NCBI RefSeq assembly: GCF_006715095.1
Contig: NZ_VFMO01000001.1
Location: forward strand, 3,162,001-3,226,000
DNA length: 64,000 bases
Direction of reading: 5' to 3'
Source: Yimella lutea
Lineage (GTDB): Bacteria > Actinomycetota > Actinomycetes > Actinomycetales > Dermatophilaceae
Under the pieces are notes generated by a model, which was not told the origin of the DNA, ran no database searches, and saw only the letters and a list, made by a program, of their open reading frames with translations. Numbering within the stretch: position 1 is the first letter of the stretch; each line of letters opens with the position of its first letter. This document shows positions 38,223 to 48,005 of the stretch, in pieces. The position numbers and the translations under genes are program-made.

Positions 38223-38768
38223 TCAGCCACCCTGCGGTGCCGAGCCGAACTCGAAGCGGTCGACCGAGCGCCAGACACCGTCCGGGCCGTGCTCGTACAG
38301 GTCGAAACCGACGACGTCGAAGGTCGCCTTGAAATCGGCCAGTTCGTCGAAGGCCTCGTCCAGGGCGACGTCGTCCAGGTGGTGCGCGATGGTCACGTGT
38401 GGGTGGTACGGAAACTCCAGCTCGCGCTCGACGGGTCCTTGACGCACTCGCGATTCGAGTTGCTCGCACTCGCCGATTCCGCGCGCCACCTGCACGAAGA
38501 CGACCGGTGAGATCGGGCGAAAGGTGCCGGTGCCGCGCAGGATCATGCGGAACGGTTTCGAGGTCGCAGCCACCGTGCGCAGGTGCTCACCGAACGCCGG
38601 CAAATCGATCAGGCGCACGTCGGTCGGCGGCATCAGTGTGATGTGCGGGGGGACGGCGTCCGCGAGTGGATCACCCACTGCCTGGCGGACGGTGCGCAGC
38701 TGGCTCGCGTACGGAGTGGGAATCGGGATGGAGACGCCGATGGTCTTCATGTCTGCGGCTCGAATCAT
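38223..38768 (-). CDS. 2H phosphoesterase / 2'-5' RNA ligase family protein
   Basis: A 181-residue member of the 2H phosphoesterase superfamily, shown by two HxT motifs (PHITLMPPT near residue 45 and HPHVTIAHHL near residue 120). Such enzymes open cyclic 2',3'-phosphates, as in RNA repair or nucleotide metabolism, but the substrate here is unknown. The ATG at 38768 overlaps the trpS stop (ATGA), suggesting translational coupling; an internal ATG at 38750 is the alternative start. Confidence 0.8.
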   Translation of the reverse strand: MIRAADMKTIGVSIPIPTPYASQLRTVRQAVGDPLADAVPPHITLMPPTDVRLIDLPAFGEHLRTVAATSKPFRMILRGTGTFRPISPVVFVQVARGIGECEQLESRVRQGPVERELEFPYHPHVTIAHHLDDVALDEAFDELADFKATFDVVGFDLYEHGPDGVWRSVDRFEFGSAPQGG

Positions 38769-39778
38769 CGGGTTTGGATGAATCCCACCGCGTCGTAGAC
38801 ACGTGAGAGGGTCGGAGCAGCGATCTCACGGGCCCGCTGTGCGCCACGCGCAAGGATCTCGTCGAGTTGAGCCGGATCAGCCATGTAGGTGTCGACCTTG
38901 TCCTTGAACGGCTCCTGCACCGAGCGGAAGAGGTCGACGACGTCGGTCTTCAGCGCCCCGTACTTGTTCTCGCCTGCGTAGCGCTCTACGAGCGCGTCGA
39001 TCGACTCGCCGGAAAAGGCATGGTGGATGCGCAGCAGGTTGGCGATACCGGGCTTGTTCTCCGGATCCCAGCGCACCGCGTTGTCGAGGTCGGTCACGGC
39101 CGACTTGATCTTCTTGCTGTTCGCCTTCGGCTCGTCGAGCATCATCAGGTTGCCGCGCTGGTCGTCGGCCGACTTGCTCATCTTCGCGGTCGGTTCCTGC
39201 AGGGACATGATCTTCGCCGAGTCGGCCGGGATGTGCGGCTCGGGCACGACGAACAGGTCTCCGTAGCGCGCGTTCATCCGCTGCGCGAGGTCGCGGGTCA
39301 GCTCCAGGTGCTGGCGCTGGTCCTCCCCCACCGGCACCTTCTGCGCGTCGTACAGCAGGATGTCCGCCGCCATCAGTATCGGGTACGTGAACAGACCGAC
39401 GTTCGTACCTTCGGCTCCGCGCTTGCCCGACTTGTCCTTGAACTGTGTCATGCGGCTGGCTTCACCGAAGCCGGTGAAGCAGTTGAGAACCCACGCGAGT
39501 TGCGCGTGCTCCGGCACTTGCGACTGCACGAAGACGGTGGAGCGCTCGGGGTCGATCCCACCCGCGAAGTACTGAGCAGCGGTGAGCCGGGTGCGAATAC
39601 GGAGCTGTTCCGGATCGGGTACGACGGTGAGTGCGTGCAGATCGACGACGCAGAACAGTGCATCGAACTCTTCCTGCATCTTCACCCAGTTCACTTGCGC
39701 GCCAAGGTAATTACCGAGGTGAAGTGAGTCGTGGGTGGGCTGCATGCCCGAGAGGATGCGGGGTCGAGCGGAGTTCAT
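38765..39778 (-). CDS. trpS: Tryptophanyl-tRNA synthetase
   Basis: Class I aminoacyl-tRNA synthetase charging tRNA-Trp. Motifs: RILSGMQPT at the start, the HIGH-equivalent DSLHLGNYLGA, ASRMTQFKDKSGKR, DILLYDAQKVPVGEDQRQH, and the KMSKS motif in PTAKMSKSADD. ATG 39778 gives 337 residues, typical for bacterial TrpRS. In-frame ATGs at 39787 and slightly further upstream are possible starts; no strong RBS decides between them. The C-terminal end overlaps the next gene. Confidence 0.95.
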   Translation of the reverse strand: MNSARPRILSGMQPTHDSLHLGNYLGAQVNWVKMQEEFDALFCVVDLHALTVVPDPEQLRIRTRLTAAQYFAGGIDPERSTVFVQSQVPEHAQLAWVLNCFTGFGEASRMTQFKDKSGKRGAEGTNVGLFTYPILMAADILLYDAQKVPVGEDQRQHLELTRDLAQRMNARYGDLFVVPEPHIPADSAKIMSLQEPTAKMSKSADDQRGNLMMLDEPKANSKKIKSAVTDLDNAVRWDPENKPGIANLLRIHHAFSGESIDALVERYAGENKYGALKTDVVDLFRSVQEPFKDKVDTYMADPAQLDEILARGAQRAREIAAPTLSRVYDAVGFIQTR

Positions 39779-39809
39779 GCCGAGCATTGTGTCAGGCATT
39801 TCGAGTGCG

Positions 39810-40625
39810 TTACTCCGACGGTCGATCCTCGGCGGGGGCGAGTTCGTCGACCAGCGGAACGACGTCGGCGATCGAGTCACAGATGAGCGTCGGCACGAAG
39901 GGATACCGGTCGACCTTCTCCGGACGTGTCGAACCGGTGAGCACCAGGATCGTGCGCAGGCCCGCTTCCAGTCCACTGCGAATGTCGGTGTCGAGGCGGT
40001 CGCCGATCATCACGGTCGTCTCGGAGTGCGCTTCGATCTGGTTCAGCGCACTGCGCATCATCAACGGGTTCGGCTTGCCGACGTAATAGGGATCGACGCC
40101 AGTTGCCTTTGCGATGAGGGCTGCCACGGCACCCGTCGCCGGAAGCTTGCCCTCGGTCGACGGTCCGCTGGCGTCCGGGTTGGTGCAGATGAACCGAGCA
40201 CCGTTCTCGATCAACCGAATTGCCCGGGTGATCGACTCGAAGGAGTAGGTGCGGGTCTCCCCCAGCACCACGTAGTCCGGGTCGCGGCTCGACATCACGT
40301 AGCCGATGTCGTGGATCGCAGTGGTCAACCCCGCCTCACCCACGACGTACGCGGATCCACCCGGACGCTGGTCGTCCAGGAACTGTGCGGTCGCGAGGGC
40401 CGATGTCCAGAGCGCGTCCTCTGGCACCTCGATCCCACTGGCGCGCAAGCGTGCCCGGAGGTCGCGCGGGGTGTAGATCGAGTTGTTGGTGAGGACGAGA
40501 AAGCGGCGTCCGCTGTCCTGGAGCGCCTTGATGAACTCGGCCGCGCCAGGAATCGCGTGTTCTTCGTGCACGAGCACGCCGTCCATGTCGGTGAGCCACG
40601 TCGCCACAGGCTTGTCGTTCGTCAT
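39810..40625 (-). CDS. HAD-superfamily phosphatase, NagD-like (class IIA)
   Basis: A 271-residue HAD hydrolase. Motif I is WLTDMDGVLVHEE (nucleophile Asp), motif II is VLTNNSIYTPRDL, and motifs III/IV are YYVGKPNPLMMR and VMIGDRLDTDIRSGLEAGL. The C2a cap between motifs II and III makes it NagD-like; such enzymes dephosphorylate nucleotides or sugar phosphates. A GATACT box ends 6 nt before the ATG. It lies about 30 bp upstream of trpS, possibly co-transcribed with it. Confidence 0.9.
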   Translation of the reverse strand: MTNDKPVATWLTDMDGVLVHEEHAIPGAAEFIKALQDSGRRFLVLTNNSIYTPRDLRARLRASGIEVPEDALWTSALATAQFLDDQRPGGSAYVVGEAGLTTAIHDIGYVMSSRDPDYVVLGETRTYSFESITRAIRLIENGARFICTNPDASGPSTEGKLPATGAVAALIAKATGVDPYYVGKPNPLMMRSALNQIEAHSETTVMIGDRLDTDIRSGLEAGLRTILVLTGSTRPEKVDRYPFVPTLICDSIADVVPLVDELAPAEDRPSE

Positions 40626-40677
40626 GAGTTCAGTATCCCGGCGCTTGTGCTGGCGGGACTACTTGCGATGTGGTGAG

Positions 40678-41772
40678 TCAGTTCACGAGTTCGCCGACGG
40701 CTCGCCGGATCGCTGAGATGAACGCTTCCTCACTGAAGGTCGCGGCATGCGCGGTCACGTGGGCACGGTCGAGCGGCAACGAGGCGTGTCGACGGACCGC
40801 ATCGACGATCTGGTCAGCTTCGGCCACTGGGAAGAAGTAGCCGCTCACCCCAGGCTTCACCGTGTCGAGATAGCCACCCGATTGCAGCGCGAGGGTAGGC
40901 GTGCCGAACGCCGCCGCCTCGATCACCGTCAAGCCGAAGTCCTCGTGGCTGGGCGCGACCAAGGCCCTCGCGTGAGCGTAGAGCCACCTCAGCTGGGCGT
41001 CCGGAATTCCCTCCAGCAGAACGCAATTCGCACCCATCGACGAACGGAGTCGATCGGCGATCGGTCCGCGCCCCACAATGACCAGCCGTTCGTCCGGCAT
41101 CGAATTGAAGGCGTCGATGGCCTTGTCCACGTTCTTGTACGGAAGTAGCCGCGACACGAGCAGATGGAAGTCGGGCCATCCACGCTGGACCACTTCAGCG
41201 GCGGGCTCCTGCAGACCGTCGGTTTCGACGCGATGCGGTGGAAACACCACGTCGGCGCTGATCCCGTACACCTGCTTGATGCGCTCCTGCACAACATGTG
41301 AATTGGCCAGGTAGCGATCAGCGGTCTTCGCGGCCAGCGCGTCCCAACGTTTGAGGGCCGGTGTCATGGCCGAGAGCGCAGGCTTGATCACCCCGGCCTT
41401 CGTACCTAGGTATTCCTCCGGCAGATAGAGCCACCGAGCCGGCGAGTGACAGTAGACGAGCTTCTTTCCGGTGGTCGGGAATCCATGGGCCCACCCGCTG
41501 GACGATGCGACGACGACATCAGCGTCGATCATCACCTGAGAGGCGGCAGGGGCGAGAAACGGAAGCGCAATGCGGTGGTTGGTTCGCAGTGCCCCCACCT
41601 TGTTGAGTGGAGACACGCGCACATCGGCATCTCGGAACTCAGGGAAGGTGGTGTCGGGGTCGTAGAGCGTGGTGTGCACCGGCGCTCCCGGGAAGGCCTT
41701 CATCAGTGAAAGGACGACGCGTTCGGCTCCGCCGAGCTGGGTCAGGTAGTCGTGTGCGATGGCAATTCTCAT
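40678..41772 (-). CDS. Glycosyltransferase family 4 protein
   Basis: A 364-residue GT-B fold transferase and the first gene of the surface-polysaccharide locus. The N-terminal acceptor domain starts MRIAIAHDYLTQLGGAERVV with the usual glycine loop. The donor domain has LLVSRLLPYKNVDKAIDAF, LVIVGRGP and EDFGLTVIEAAAFGTPTLA, where the EX7E pair would bind the nucleotide sugar. Resemblance to WbaZ/WcaI-type mannosyltransferases is general. The ATG is preceded by a CATACT box at 8 nt. It is divergent from the next GT4 gene. Sugar and acceptor are unknown. Confidence 0.85.
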   Translation of the reverse strand: MRIAIAHDYLTQLGGAERVVLSLMKAFPGAPVHTTLYDPDTTFPEFRDADVRVSPLNKVGALRTNHRIALPFLAPAASQVMIDADVVVASSSGWAHGFPTTGKKLVYCHSPARWLYLPEEYLGTKAGVIKPALSAMTPALKRWDALAAKTADRYLANSHVVQERIKQVYGISADVVFPPHRVETDGLQEPAAEVVQRGWPDFHLLVSRLLPYKNVDKAIDAFNSMPDERLVIVGRGPIADRLRSSMGANCVLLEGIPDAQLRWLYAHARALVAPSHEDFGLTVIEAAAFGTPTLALQSGGYLDTVKPGVSGYFFPVAEADQIVDAVRRHASLPLDRAHVTAHAATFSEEAFISAIRRAVGELVN

Positions 41773-41893
41773 CGCCGTTCAGTATGCCCGGACTGTCGCA
41801 GTACTGGTGCGTCCGGTTCGAGGTTGCCGACGCCTGAACCCGATCCCGTAGGCTCACGCCGGGTCAGACCATCAAGGGGGTTGGCGAATAAGT

Positions 41894-42973
41894 ATGCGCA
41901 TCGGGGTCAATACCGCGCTCCTGTCTTCGGCAGGCGATTTCCGTCAGGCCGGAGTGAGCAGGTACATCCGCGAGTTGTTGGCCGCCATGGGACCGCTCAC
42001 CCGCGACGACGAGGACATCGTGTCGATCAGTCCCGGCGGATCCGGTCCGCTTCGGCACCCTGTGGGCCGCATCGCTTGGGAACAGACCGCGCTCGCCGCA
42101 CGGGCGCGAATGATGGATGTTGATCTGCTCCATGGGCCGGTGATGGTGGCTCCCCTGCTCGGGCCGCCGAGCGTCGTTACCGTGCACGACCTCGCATTCG
42201 TCCGATACCCAGAACACGCGCCCAAGTCCCGCACGGCCTATCTGGCGGCGGCGACCCGGCAATCCGTGCACCGAGCGCGCCGCGTGATCACGGTCTCGCA
42301 TGCCACTGCTTCGGACCTCATGGACTGGACGGGCCTTCCCGCCGACCGAATCGAGGCAATCCCGCTTGCGGCCACGCCGACGATTCAGCGCCCACCAGCC
42401 GATCGCCTCCAAGCCTTCCGACGCGACACCATGGCTTCGCCGTACATCCTTGCCGTCGGGACGATCGAACCGCGCAAGAACCTTCTCACCCTCCTTAACG
42501 CCTTCGCGTCCATCGCCGACCGCATCCCGCACACCTTGGTCATCGTCGGCGGCGAAGGATGGAAGAACGCAGCGTTCGAAACCGCTGTCGGCGAACTCGG
42601 GCTCGCGTCCCGTATCCGTTTCACCGGACATGTTCCTGACGCAGAACTCAGTTGCTGGTACAGCGCCTGCGACTGTTTCGTCCTCCCGTCCGTGTTCGAA
42701 GGATTCGGCCTTCCTCCGCTCGAGGCGATGAAATGCGGCGCGCCGGTGGTCGTCAGCAACACCTCATCCATCCCGGAAGTCGTGGGCGATGCGGGCCTCA
42801 CTGTGGCGCCACTGGATGTCGTGGGCTTCGCGAACGCGCTGCTCCGGGTGATCGAAGACCGCGGTCTGCGAGCCGAGCTATGTGCGCGAGGTGTCGAGCG
42901 GGCCGCGGAGTTCAGTTGGACGCGCACCGCGGAGGCGACGCTGGAGGTCTACCGGGACGCGGAAGGGCGTTGA
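41894..42973 (+). CDS. Glycosyltransferase family 4 protein
   Basis: A 359-residue GT4 enzyme. The N-terminus MRIGVNTALLSSAG followed by AGVSRYIRELL is typical of the mannosyltransferase-like subgroup. TVHDLAFVRYPEHAP, VSHATASDLMDWTGLP, ILAVGTIEPRKNLLTLL, and the donor-site VFEGFGLPPLEAMKCGAPVVVSN follow. Its 3' end overlaps the convergent acyltransferase gene by 25 bp, so neither can be extended. The specific sugar is unknown. Confidence 0.87.
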   Translation: MRIGVNTALLSSAGDFRQAGVSRYIRELLAAMGPLTRDDEDIVSISPGGSGPLRHPVGRIAWEQTALAARARMMDVDLLHGPVMVAPLLGPPSVVTVHDLAFVRYPEHAPKSRTAYLAAATRQSVHRARRVITVSHATASDLMDWTGLPADRIEAIPLAATPTIQRPPADRLQAFRRDTMASPYILAVGTIEPRKNLLTLLNAFASIADRIPHTLVIVGGEGWKNAAFETAVGELGLASRIRFTGHVPDAELSCWYSACDCFVLPSVFEGFGLPPLEAMKCGAPVVVSNTSSIPEVVGDAGLTVAPLDVVGFANALLRVIEDRGLRAELCARGVERAAEFSWTRTAEATLEVYRDAEGR

Positions 42974-44019
42974 GCGTCACCACGAAACGCGCTGGCGAAA
43001 CGGCGGTCCTTCAGACGCAGAAACGGCAATTCGACGAATCGGTAGGAGAAGGCGACGACGGCCAGCGTGACCGCCAGGCCGGCGCAAGAGCGCAGCCAGT
43101 CGGGTCCGACCCGGAGTTGATGGGCGAACATGCTCAGAATCGGGAAGTGGTAGAGGTACAGGCCGTACGACCGACGTCCGAGCCAGACGAGAACGCGGTT
43201 CGCCCACACCTCGCCCGCGCCGCCCGGCGACACCGCTATTCCCAGCACGATCACCACAGTGAGGAGCCCTGCGACGCCGAACGCTCCGGTGACCCAACCG
43301 AATTCCCACGGCACTACAAGCAGGCCAAGCAGGAGGAGCGATGCGACAATTTGGAGCCACCGCAGCGGGCGACCTACCCGTCCGAAGTCCCAGCGGCGCA
43401 TGGCGACGGCCATTAGGCTCCCCCAAATGATCGGCACCCCACGTACGTATGACGCGCGTACAGCAGCTATCGAGCTAGGCCAGGAAACCATCACCGCGAC
43501 GACTGCAGCTATTGCGATCCCGATGCCGAGCACGCGGAACAACCCGCGCCGCGACCAAACGAGCACCAACGTGATCGGCCAAAGCAGATAGAAGTGCTCT
43601 TCGATCGACAATGTCCACGTGTGTTCGAGTAACGGGGCCGCGTGGCCGAGGTAGATCCACCAGTTGGCGACGTAGGCCAGCGCGGCGAGAGATGCTCCGG
43701 CCACCTCACCGGACTCGCCGGTGAGTGTTCCGAGCAGCAGCACTCCGGCACAGGTTAGGACGAGTGCCGGGTATAGGCGGAGGAGTCGCCGCAGGTAGAA
43801 CCGGCCGAGTGCCACGGAACCCGTGGCGGCGTGCTCCCGCACCAGCAGCGAAGTGATGAGGAACCCGCTGAGCACGAAGAACACGTCGACGCCCGCGAAT
43901 CCGTTCGCCGCCGGACCGAGCGACATGTGGAAAATGACAACGGCCATCGCGGCAACGCCCCGAAGGCCGTCGAGGCCCGGAAGATGCCCCGGACGTGCGG
44001 CCCTGACATCTTCATGCAT
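42949..44019 (-). CDS. OafA/YrhL-type membrane acyltransferase
   Basis: A 356-residue acyltransferase-3 family membrane protein that would O-acetylate (or otherwise acylate) sugars of the polysaccharide. It has about ten transmembrane helices. The catalytic-type motif is LRGVAAMAVVIFHMS, followed by VDVFFVLSGFLITSLL, FYLRRLLRLYPAL and HTWTLSIEEHFYLLWP. RRSYGLYLYHFP is the conserved C-terminal motif. ATG 44019 was selected because GGAGGG lies a few bases upstream; an ORF extension to 44133 overlaps the next GT gene. It is between glycosyltransferase genes, which fits a modifying role. Confidence 0.92.
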   Translation of the reverse strand: MHEDVRAARPGHLPGLDGLRGVAAMAVVIFHMSLGPAANGFAGVDVFFVLSGFLITSLLVREHAATGSVALGRFYLRRLLRLYPALVLTCAGVLLLGTLTGESGEVAGASLAALAYVANWWIYLGHAAPLLEHTWTLSIEEHFYLLWPITLVLVWSRRGLFRVLGIGIAIAAVVAVMVSWPSSIAAVRASYVRGVPIIWGSLMAVAMRRWDFGRVGRPLRWLQIVASLLLLGLLVVPWEFGWVTGAFGVAGLLTVVIVLGIAVSPGGAGEVWANRVLVWLGRRSYGLYLYHFPILSMFAHQLRVGPDWLRSCAGLAVTLAVVAFSYRFVELPFLRLKDRRFASAFRGDAQRPSASR

Positions 44020-44078
44020 GACACCCTCCAAGCCGAACCGATGTCGTTCCACCCGCAGGCTGCGTTTGTGCAACATCC

Positions 44079-45170
44079 TCAGGCGATTAGATCGGAATAC
44101 ACGCGCAGGTAAATGTCCGCCACGTGCTCCCACGACAACGACTCCGCGTGGGATCGTGCAGCCATGGGGTCGACTGGCTCGCGATGCGCCGCGACGAGTG
44201 CATCTGCGAGGGCGCGGGTGTCATTCGGGTCGACGCCCCAACCCAAGCCGCCGGTCGCGTCGGCGAGTCCACCGTTGGTGCTCCAGACTACGCCCCGCCC
44301 AGCAGCCATCGCCTCGACGGCGACGATCCCGAAGGGTTCGAGCCGGCTCGGCACCACGGCGACCCGGCTGCGCGCGAGCAGGTCCTGGACGCCGGAGCGG
44401 TCGAGCGACCCGACGAATTCGACTCCGGAACCGGCCAATTCGCGCAATGCCGGGGTCTGTTCGCCGTCGCCACCGATGCGCAGCACAGCGTCCGGCAACT
44501 CCGTGCGGACCAACGCGAACGCCCGGATGAGCAGGTCGAGACCCTTCTGCGGCACGTGGCGACCCCACGCAGCGAAGGTCGGTTGGGTGGGCAGTTCGGT
44601 CACTTCCCACTGGGCGGGGTCGACGCCGTTCGGCACCACAAGGCAGTCGGCGAAGCGTGCGGCCACGGCGGCTGCGTCGTCGCCGGCCCTGCGTGAGCAC
44701 GCGGTGAGCAGCGCTGCCCGCCGTGACCCGGTGCGCAGCGCCAGACGCATCTGGGCGCTGTGCTGGTAGATCTGTCCCGCGTCCATCGTCACCTCGCCCT
44801 GCGTGGTGATCACGAACGGCACGCGGTGCCGCGCGGCATAGGCCGTGAGGGCCGGCACCTGGTTGGCCGGGCACTGCACGTGCAACACATCGGGGGGCGC
44901 TCCGATCGCTGCCAACGCTCGCAACTGACGGGCGACGGTCGCCGGGTAACCGGCGAGCGCCCGCGGGTCGCAACCGGGCAAGTCGAAGAGGATCCGGCGC
45001 ACCGGAACCCCCTCCACCTCGTCGACCTCGGGGAGCTCGGACGGGTGACGATGGACAACGACGGTCACCTCGTGACCGCGTCGCTGATACTGCCGCGCCA
45101 ACTGGAGTGTGAGTTCTTCGACGCCCCCCTTGGCAGGAAAGAAGGCACTGGGTGCCAGCCATATCCGCAC
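44079..45170 (-). CDS. Glycosyltransferase family 4 protein
   Basis: A 363-residue GT4 enzyme. The start [24 protein letters not shown] carries the conserved glycine pair of the nucleotide-sugar domain. [39 protein letters not shown] and [23 protein letters not shown] give the donor-binding half. It begins 86 bp from the divergent UDP-glucuronate decarboxylase gene and is followed by the acyltransferase gene in the same direction. Specificity unknown. Confidence 0.87.
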   Translation of the reverse strand: MRIWLAPSAFFPAKGGVEELTLQLARQYQRRGHEVTVVVHRHPSELPEVDEVEGVPVRRILFDLPGCDPRALAGYPATVARQLRALAAIGAPPDVLHVQCPANQVPALTAYAARHRVPFVITTQGEVTMDAGQIYQHSAQMRLALRTGSRRAALLTACSRRAGDDAAAVAARFADCLVVPNGVDPAQWEVTELPTQPTFAAWGRHVPQKGLDLLIRAFALVRTELPDAVLRIGGDGEQTPALRELAGSGVEFVGSLDRSGVQDLLARSRVAVVPSRLEPFGIVAVEAMAAGRGVVWSTNGGLADATGGLGWGVDPNDTRALADALVAAHREPVDPMAARSHAESLSWEHVADIYLRVYSDLIA

Positions 45171-45256
45171 AAGCTCAACTAAACAACATGGGGCATGGTT
45201 CGATGTGTGTCGGTCCGACTTCCGGACCAGGGGGTTTCACGCGGAATAGGGCGGCA

Positions 45257-46201
45257 ATGGTCGAACGTCGGGTGTTAGTTACTGGCGGCGCGGGATTCAT
45301 CGGGTCACACCTGGTGGAGCGCCTGCTCGAGCGGGGAGACGAGGTGCTCGTCGTCGACAACTTCTACTCGGGCCTGCGGTCGAACGTGCACCACCTGATC
45401 GGCCACCCGTCGTTCGAGCTGATTCGGCACGACGTCACGTTCCCGCTGTACGTGGAGGTCGACGAGATCTACCACCTGGCCTGCCCGGCAAGCCCGGTCT
45501 ACTACCAGCGCGACCCTGTGCAGACCACCAAGACCAGCGTGCACGGCTCGATCAACATGCTGGGCCTGGCAAAGCGCACCGGGGCGAAGATCTTGCTCGC
45601 CTCGACCTCCGAGGTCTACGGCGACCCGGAGGTGCACCCCCAGCAGGAGGGCTACTGGGGCCACGTGAACCCGATCGGCATCCGCTCTTGCTACGACGAG
45701 GGCAAGCGGTGCGCTGAGACGCTCTTCTTCGACTACTGGCGCCAGCACGACCTACCGATCAAGGTGGCTCGAATCTTCAACACCTACGGGCCACGGATGC
45801 GTCCCGACGATGGGCGCGTGGTGTCGAACTTCATCGTTCAGGCGCTCGCCGGCGAACCGATCACCATCTACGGCGACGGCCAGCAGACTCGCTCGTTCTG
45901 CTTCGTCGACGACCTGGTCTCGGGGCTGATCTCGCTGATGGATTCGCCCCCCTCGTTCACCGGCCCGGTGAACATCGGCAACCCCGGCGAGTTCACCATG
46001 CTCGAACTCGCCCAGAAGGTGATCGCGCTGACCGGCAGCGACTCGCAGATCGAGCATCGTCCACTCCCCCAGGACGACCCGGTGCGACGCCGCCCGGACA
46101 TCTCGCTCGCCCAGTCGGAGCTCGGATGGGCCCCGCAGGTCGTACTGGACGACGGTCTCGCGAAGACCGTCGACCACTTCCGGTCGCTGCAAGATGCCTG
46201 A
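45257..46201 (+). CDS. UDP-glucuronate decarboxylase (UDP-xylose synthase)
   Basis: SDR-family enzyme converting UDP-glucuronate to UDP-xylose. The 314 residues match UXS closely: [15 protein letters not shown] (NAD binding), [36 protein letters not shown], and SCYDEGKR with the YxxxK catalytic pair. [22 protein letters not shown] and [15 protein letters not shown] are equally conserved. The ATG at 45257 starts just before the Rossmann strand. It supplies a pentose donor, so the polysaccharide probably contains xylose. It overlaps the next GT4 gene by 8 nt. UDP-glucuronate itself must come from elsewhere, since no UDP-glucose dehydrogenase is in the window. Confidence 0.92.
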   Translation: MVERRVLVTGGAGFIGSHLVERLLERGDEVLVVDNFYSGLRSNVHHLIGHPSFELIRHDVTFPLYVEVDEIYHLACPASPVYYQRDPVQTTKTSVHGSINMLGLAKRTGAKILLASTSEVYGDPEVHPQQEGYWGHVNPIGIRSCYDEGKRCAETLFFDYWRQHDLPIKVARIFNTYGPRMRPDDGRVVSNFIVQALAGEPITIYGDGQQTRSFCFVDDLVSGLISLMDSPPSFTGPVNIGNPGEFTMLELAQKVIALTGSDSQIEHRPLPQDDPVRRRPDISLAQSELGWAPQVVLDDGLAKTVDHFRSLQDA

Positions 46202-47255
46202 CCTCACCGCCGATCCGCTGCGGATCGCGATGATCTCGCACTACCTGCCCAGCGCCAGCAAGATCGGGGTCGGTTACCAGGCGCACGCATTGGCCAACGC
46301 TCTTGCTGATCGAGGCCACCACGTCACAATGTTCAGCGACTCCCCGCCCGTCGAGGATGCGCGGTATGCGCACCGGCTCGTCGCGGTCGAAGGACCGCTG
46401 CGGACCTTCCGCTTCGCGACCCACTTGAGGCGCATCGACTTCTCCGGCTTCGACGTCGTGCACGCACACGGGGACGACTACTGGCTGTGGAAACGTCGTG
46501 CGCCTGTTCACGTACGCACCATGCACGGGTCGTGTTTCGAGGAGGCGAAGCACATTCCCGGCGCGAAGGAGAAGCTGCGGATGGGCGCGCTCGGGGTGAC
46601 CGAACTGCTCGCCTCGGTCGTTGCGGACCGGACCGTCTTGGTCTCCCCCGACACCCGCAAGTGGATGCCGTGGGTGCTCGATGTCGTGCCCAACGGCGTT
46701 GACACCGCACGCTTCACGCCTGCGGCGGCGCCGAAGTCAGACCACCCCACGGTCCTTTTTGTCGGCACGTGGCGCAACCGCAAACGAGGCGCCGAACTCG
46801 CCCGGATCTTCACCGCCGAGGTGCGCCCCCAGGTGCCCGACGCCGAGCTGTTGATGGTGACGCACGATGCCCCCGCGACGCTGCCCCACGGTGTGCGGGC
46901 GCTAGGTCGCCTCTCCGACGAGGAGTTGGCGCGTGCGTATGCGAGCGCATGGGTGTTCTGCCTGCCGTCGGACTATGAGGGGTTCGGCATTCCCTATGCC
47001 GAGGCCATGGCCTCGGGCACACCGGTGGTCGCAACGCCCAACATCGGTGCGCGGTATGTGTTGCAGAGCGGGCAGACCGGCGGGGTGCTCGCCGAACTCG
47101 ACGGGCTCGGCGCTGCGCTCGTGAAGGTATTGACCAGCAGCCCCTATCGAGAGTCGTTGCGGCGCAAAGCGATCGAGCGCAGCGAGGACTTCTCCCTCGA
47201 TCGAGTGATCGACCGCTACGAGGCGTACTATCGTAATCGAGTACTACACCGCTGA
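46194..47255 (+). CDS. Glycosyltransferase family 4 protein
   Basis: A 353-residue GT4 enzyme translated with the UXS gene (8-nt overlap). Motifs: [80 protein letters not shown], and the donor-binding [25 protein letters not shown]. Coupling with UXS makes it a candidate xylosyltransferase, which is inference only. After its stop comes a 500-bp stretch without a clear gene. Confidence 0.85.
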   Translation: MPDLTADPLRIAMISHYLPSASKIGVGYQAHALANALADRGHHVTMFSDSPPVEDARYAHRLVAVEGPLRTFRFATHLRRIDFSGFDVVHAHGDDYWLWKRRAPVHVRTMHGSCFEEAKHIPGAKEKLRMGALGVTELLASVVADRTVLVSPDTRKWMPWVLDVVPNGVDTARFTPAAAPKSDHPTVLFVGTWRNRKRGAELARIFTAEVRPQVPDAELLMVTHDAPATLPHGVRALGRLSDEELARAYASAWVFCLPSDYEGFGIPYAEAMASGTPVVATPNIGARYVLQSGQTGGVLAELDGLGAALVKVLTSSPYRESLRRKAIERSEDFSLDRVIDRYEAYYRNRVLHR

Positions 47256-47762
47256 GCACATCGCCTGTCGGCTCTGCCAGACGGCGACAAGTGCGGGCCC
47301 GAGGATGCTGCGATGCAGAAACCACCTGCGATGCTGCGCCCAACAACTTCGACACTGCCTCAACGCTTTGAGATGCCTGCACGCGAAGTGACCGCCGGAA
47401 CGAGGGTGCAAGTATAGCGCCCCGCGTAAGCCCGACTGCCACCGAGAGATGCGTCGCTGTGCCTCGCTTATCACCTCGCCGATAGCACCCCCTCGCCGCG
47501 TCCAATGCCTGGAACCCGTAAAGTTCACGAGTACGACTCAGGCCAGAATCGCACGCCCGAACAGAGTCGAAATCACCCTTACCGGCCGCCTGATCTCTCT
47601 GCGCAGCGATGATGCGCGAGCGCTCGCGCAACCCGGCCCGATAGTTCGCTGAGGAATTCGCGCCATGCTAATGATAACGCGCGAGGGATTCCATAATTCC
47701 CACATAGACCCCTCCAAGGCGTGCGGGGGACTGACCGTGGCGGTTGGCGGGGAAGGTCCGTA
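47256..47762. other. Gene-free spacer with locally lower G+C in the polysaccharide locus
   Basis: No open frame here has coding character on either strand. The sequence is less G+C-rich than its surroundings, especially at about 47660-47720, where the steps TGCTAATGATAAC and CCATAATTCCC occur. It separates the UXS/GT4 pair from a truncated gene start at 47763 and probably contains promoter sequence for the latter. No insertion-sequence ends or tRNA were seen. Confidence 0.5.
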
Positions 47763-48005
47763 ATGACCGAGACACTGGCGGTCGTGCCGCCTGAAGATGC
47801 TCCTGTCCCTGACCTCGATGCGTCTGCCTCGGTTGCTGAGCCGAGCGCCGTGCCTGACAAGGCGCTGGATACGGGTCCGTTTACCGCGACAGTGCGTCCT
47901 CGTAGGCCGCGGCCAATAGTGGAGCGACGGCCGCCACGGAGTAACGCTCGACTGCCCGAGACCGGCCACGCAGACCAAGCTCTGCCGCCACGTCGGGGCT
48001 GGTGA
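47763..48005 (+). pseudogene. Truncated 5' end of a gene at the edge of the minus-strand block
   Basis: An ATG with a good RBS (GGGGAAGG, 6 nt upstream) begins a reading frame with coding character for about 40 codons: MTETLAVVPPEDAPVPDL, then SASVAEPSAVPDKAL. This is an acidic, Pro/Ala-rich start like the disordered N-termini of polyprenyl-phosphate sugar transferases. From about 47880 the frame runs antisense through the 3' end of the convergent glycosyltransferase gene and stops at 48005. This looks like the remaining start of a gene cut by a rearrangement. The identity of the original gene is a guess. Confidence 0.4.

Noticed and set aside
47244..47631. Short minus-strand frames in the gene-free spacer
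   Set aside because: They start inside or run through the end of the upstream GT4 gene, have no RBS and lack third-position bias or any recognisable motif.
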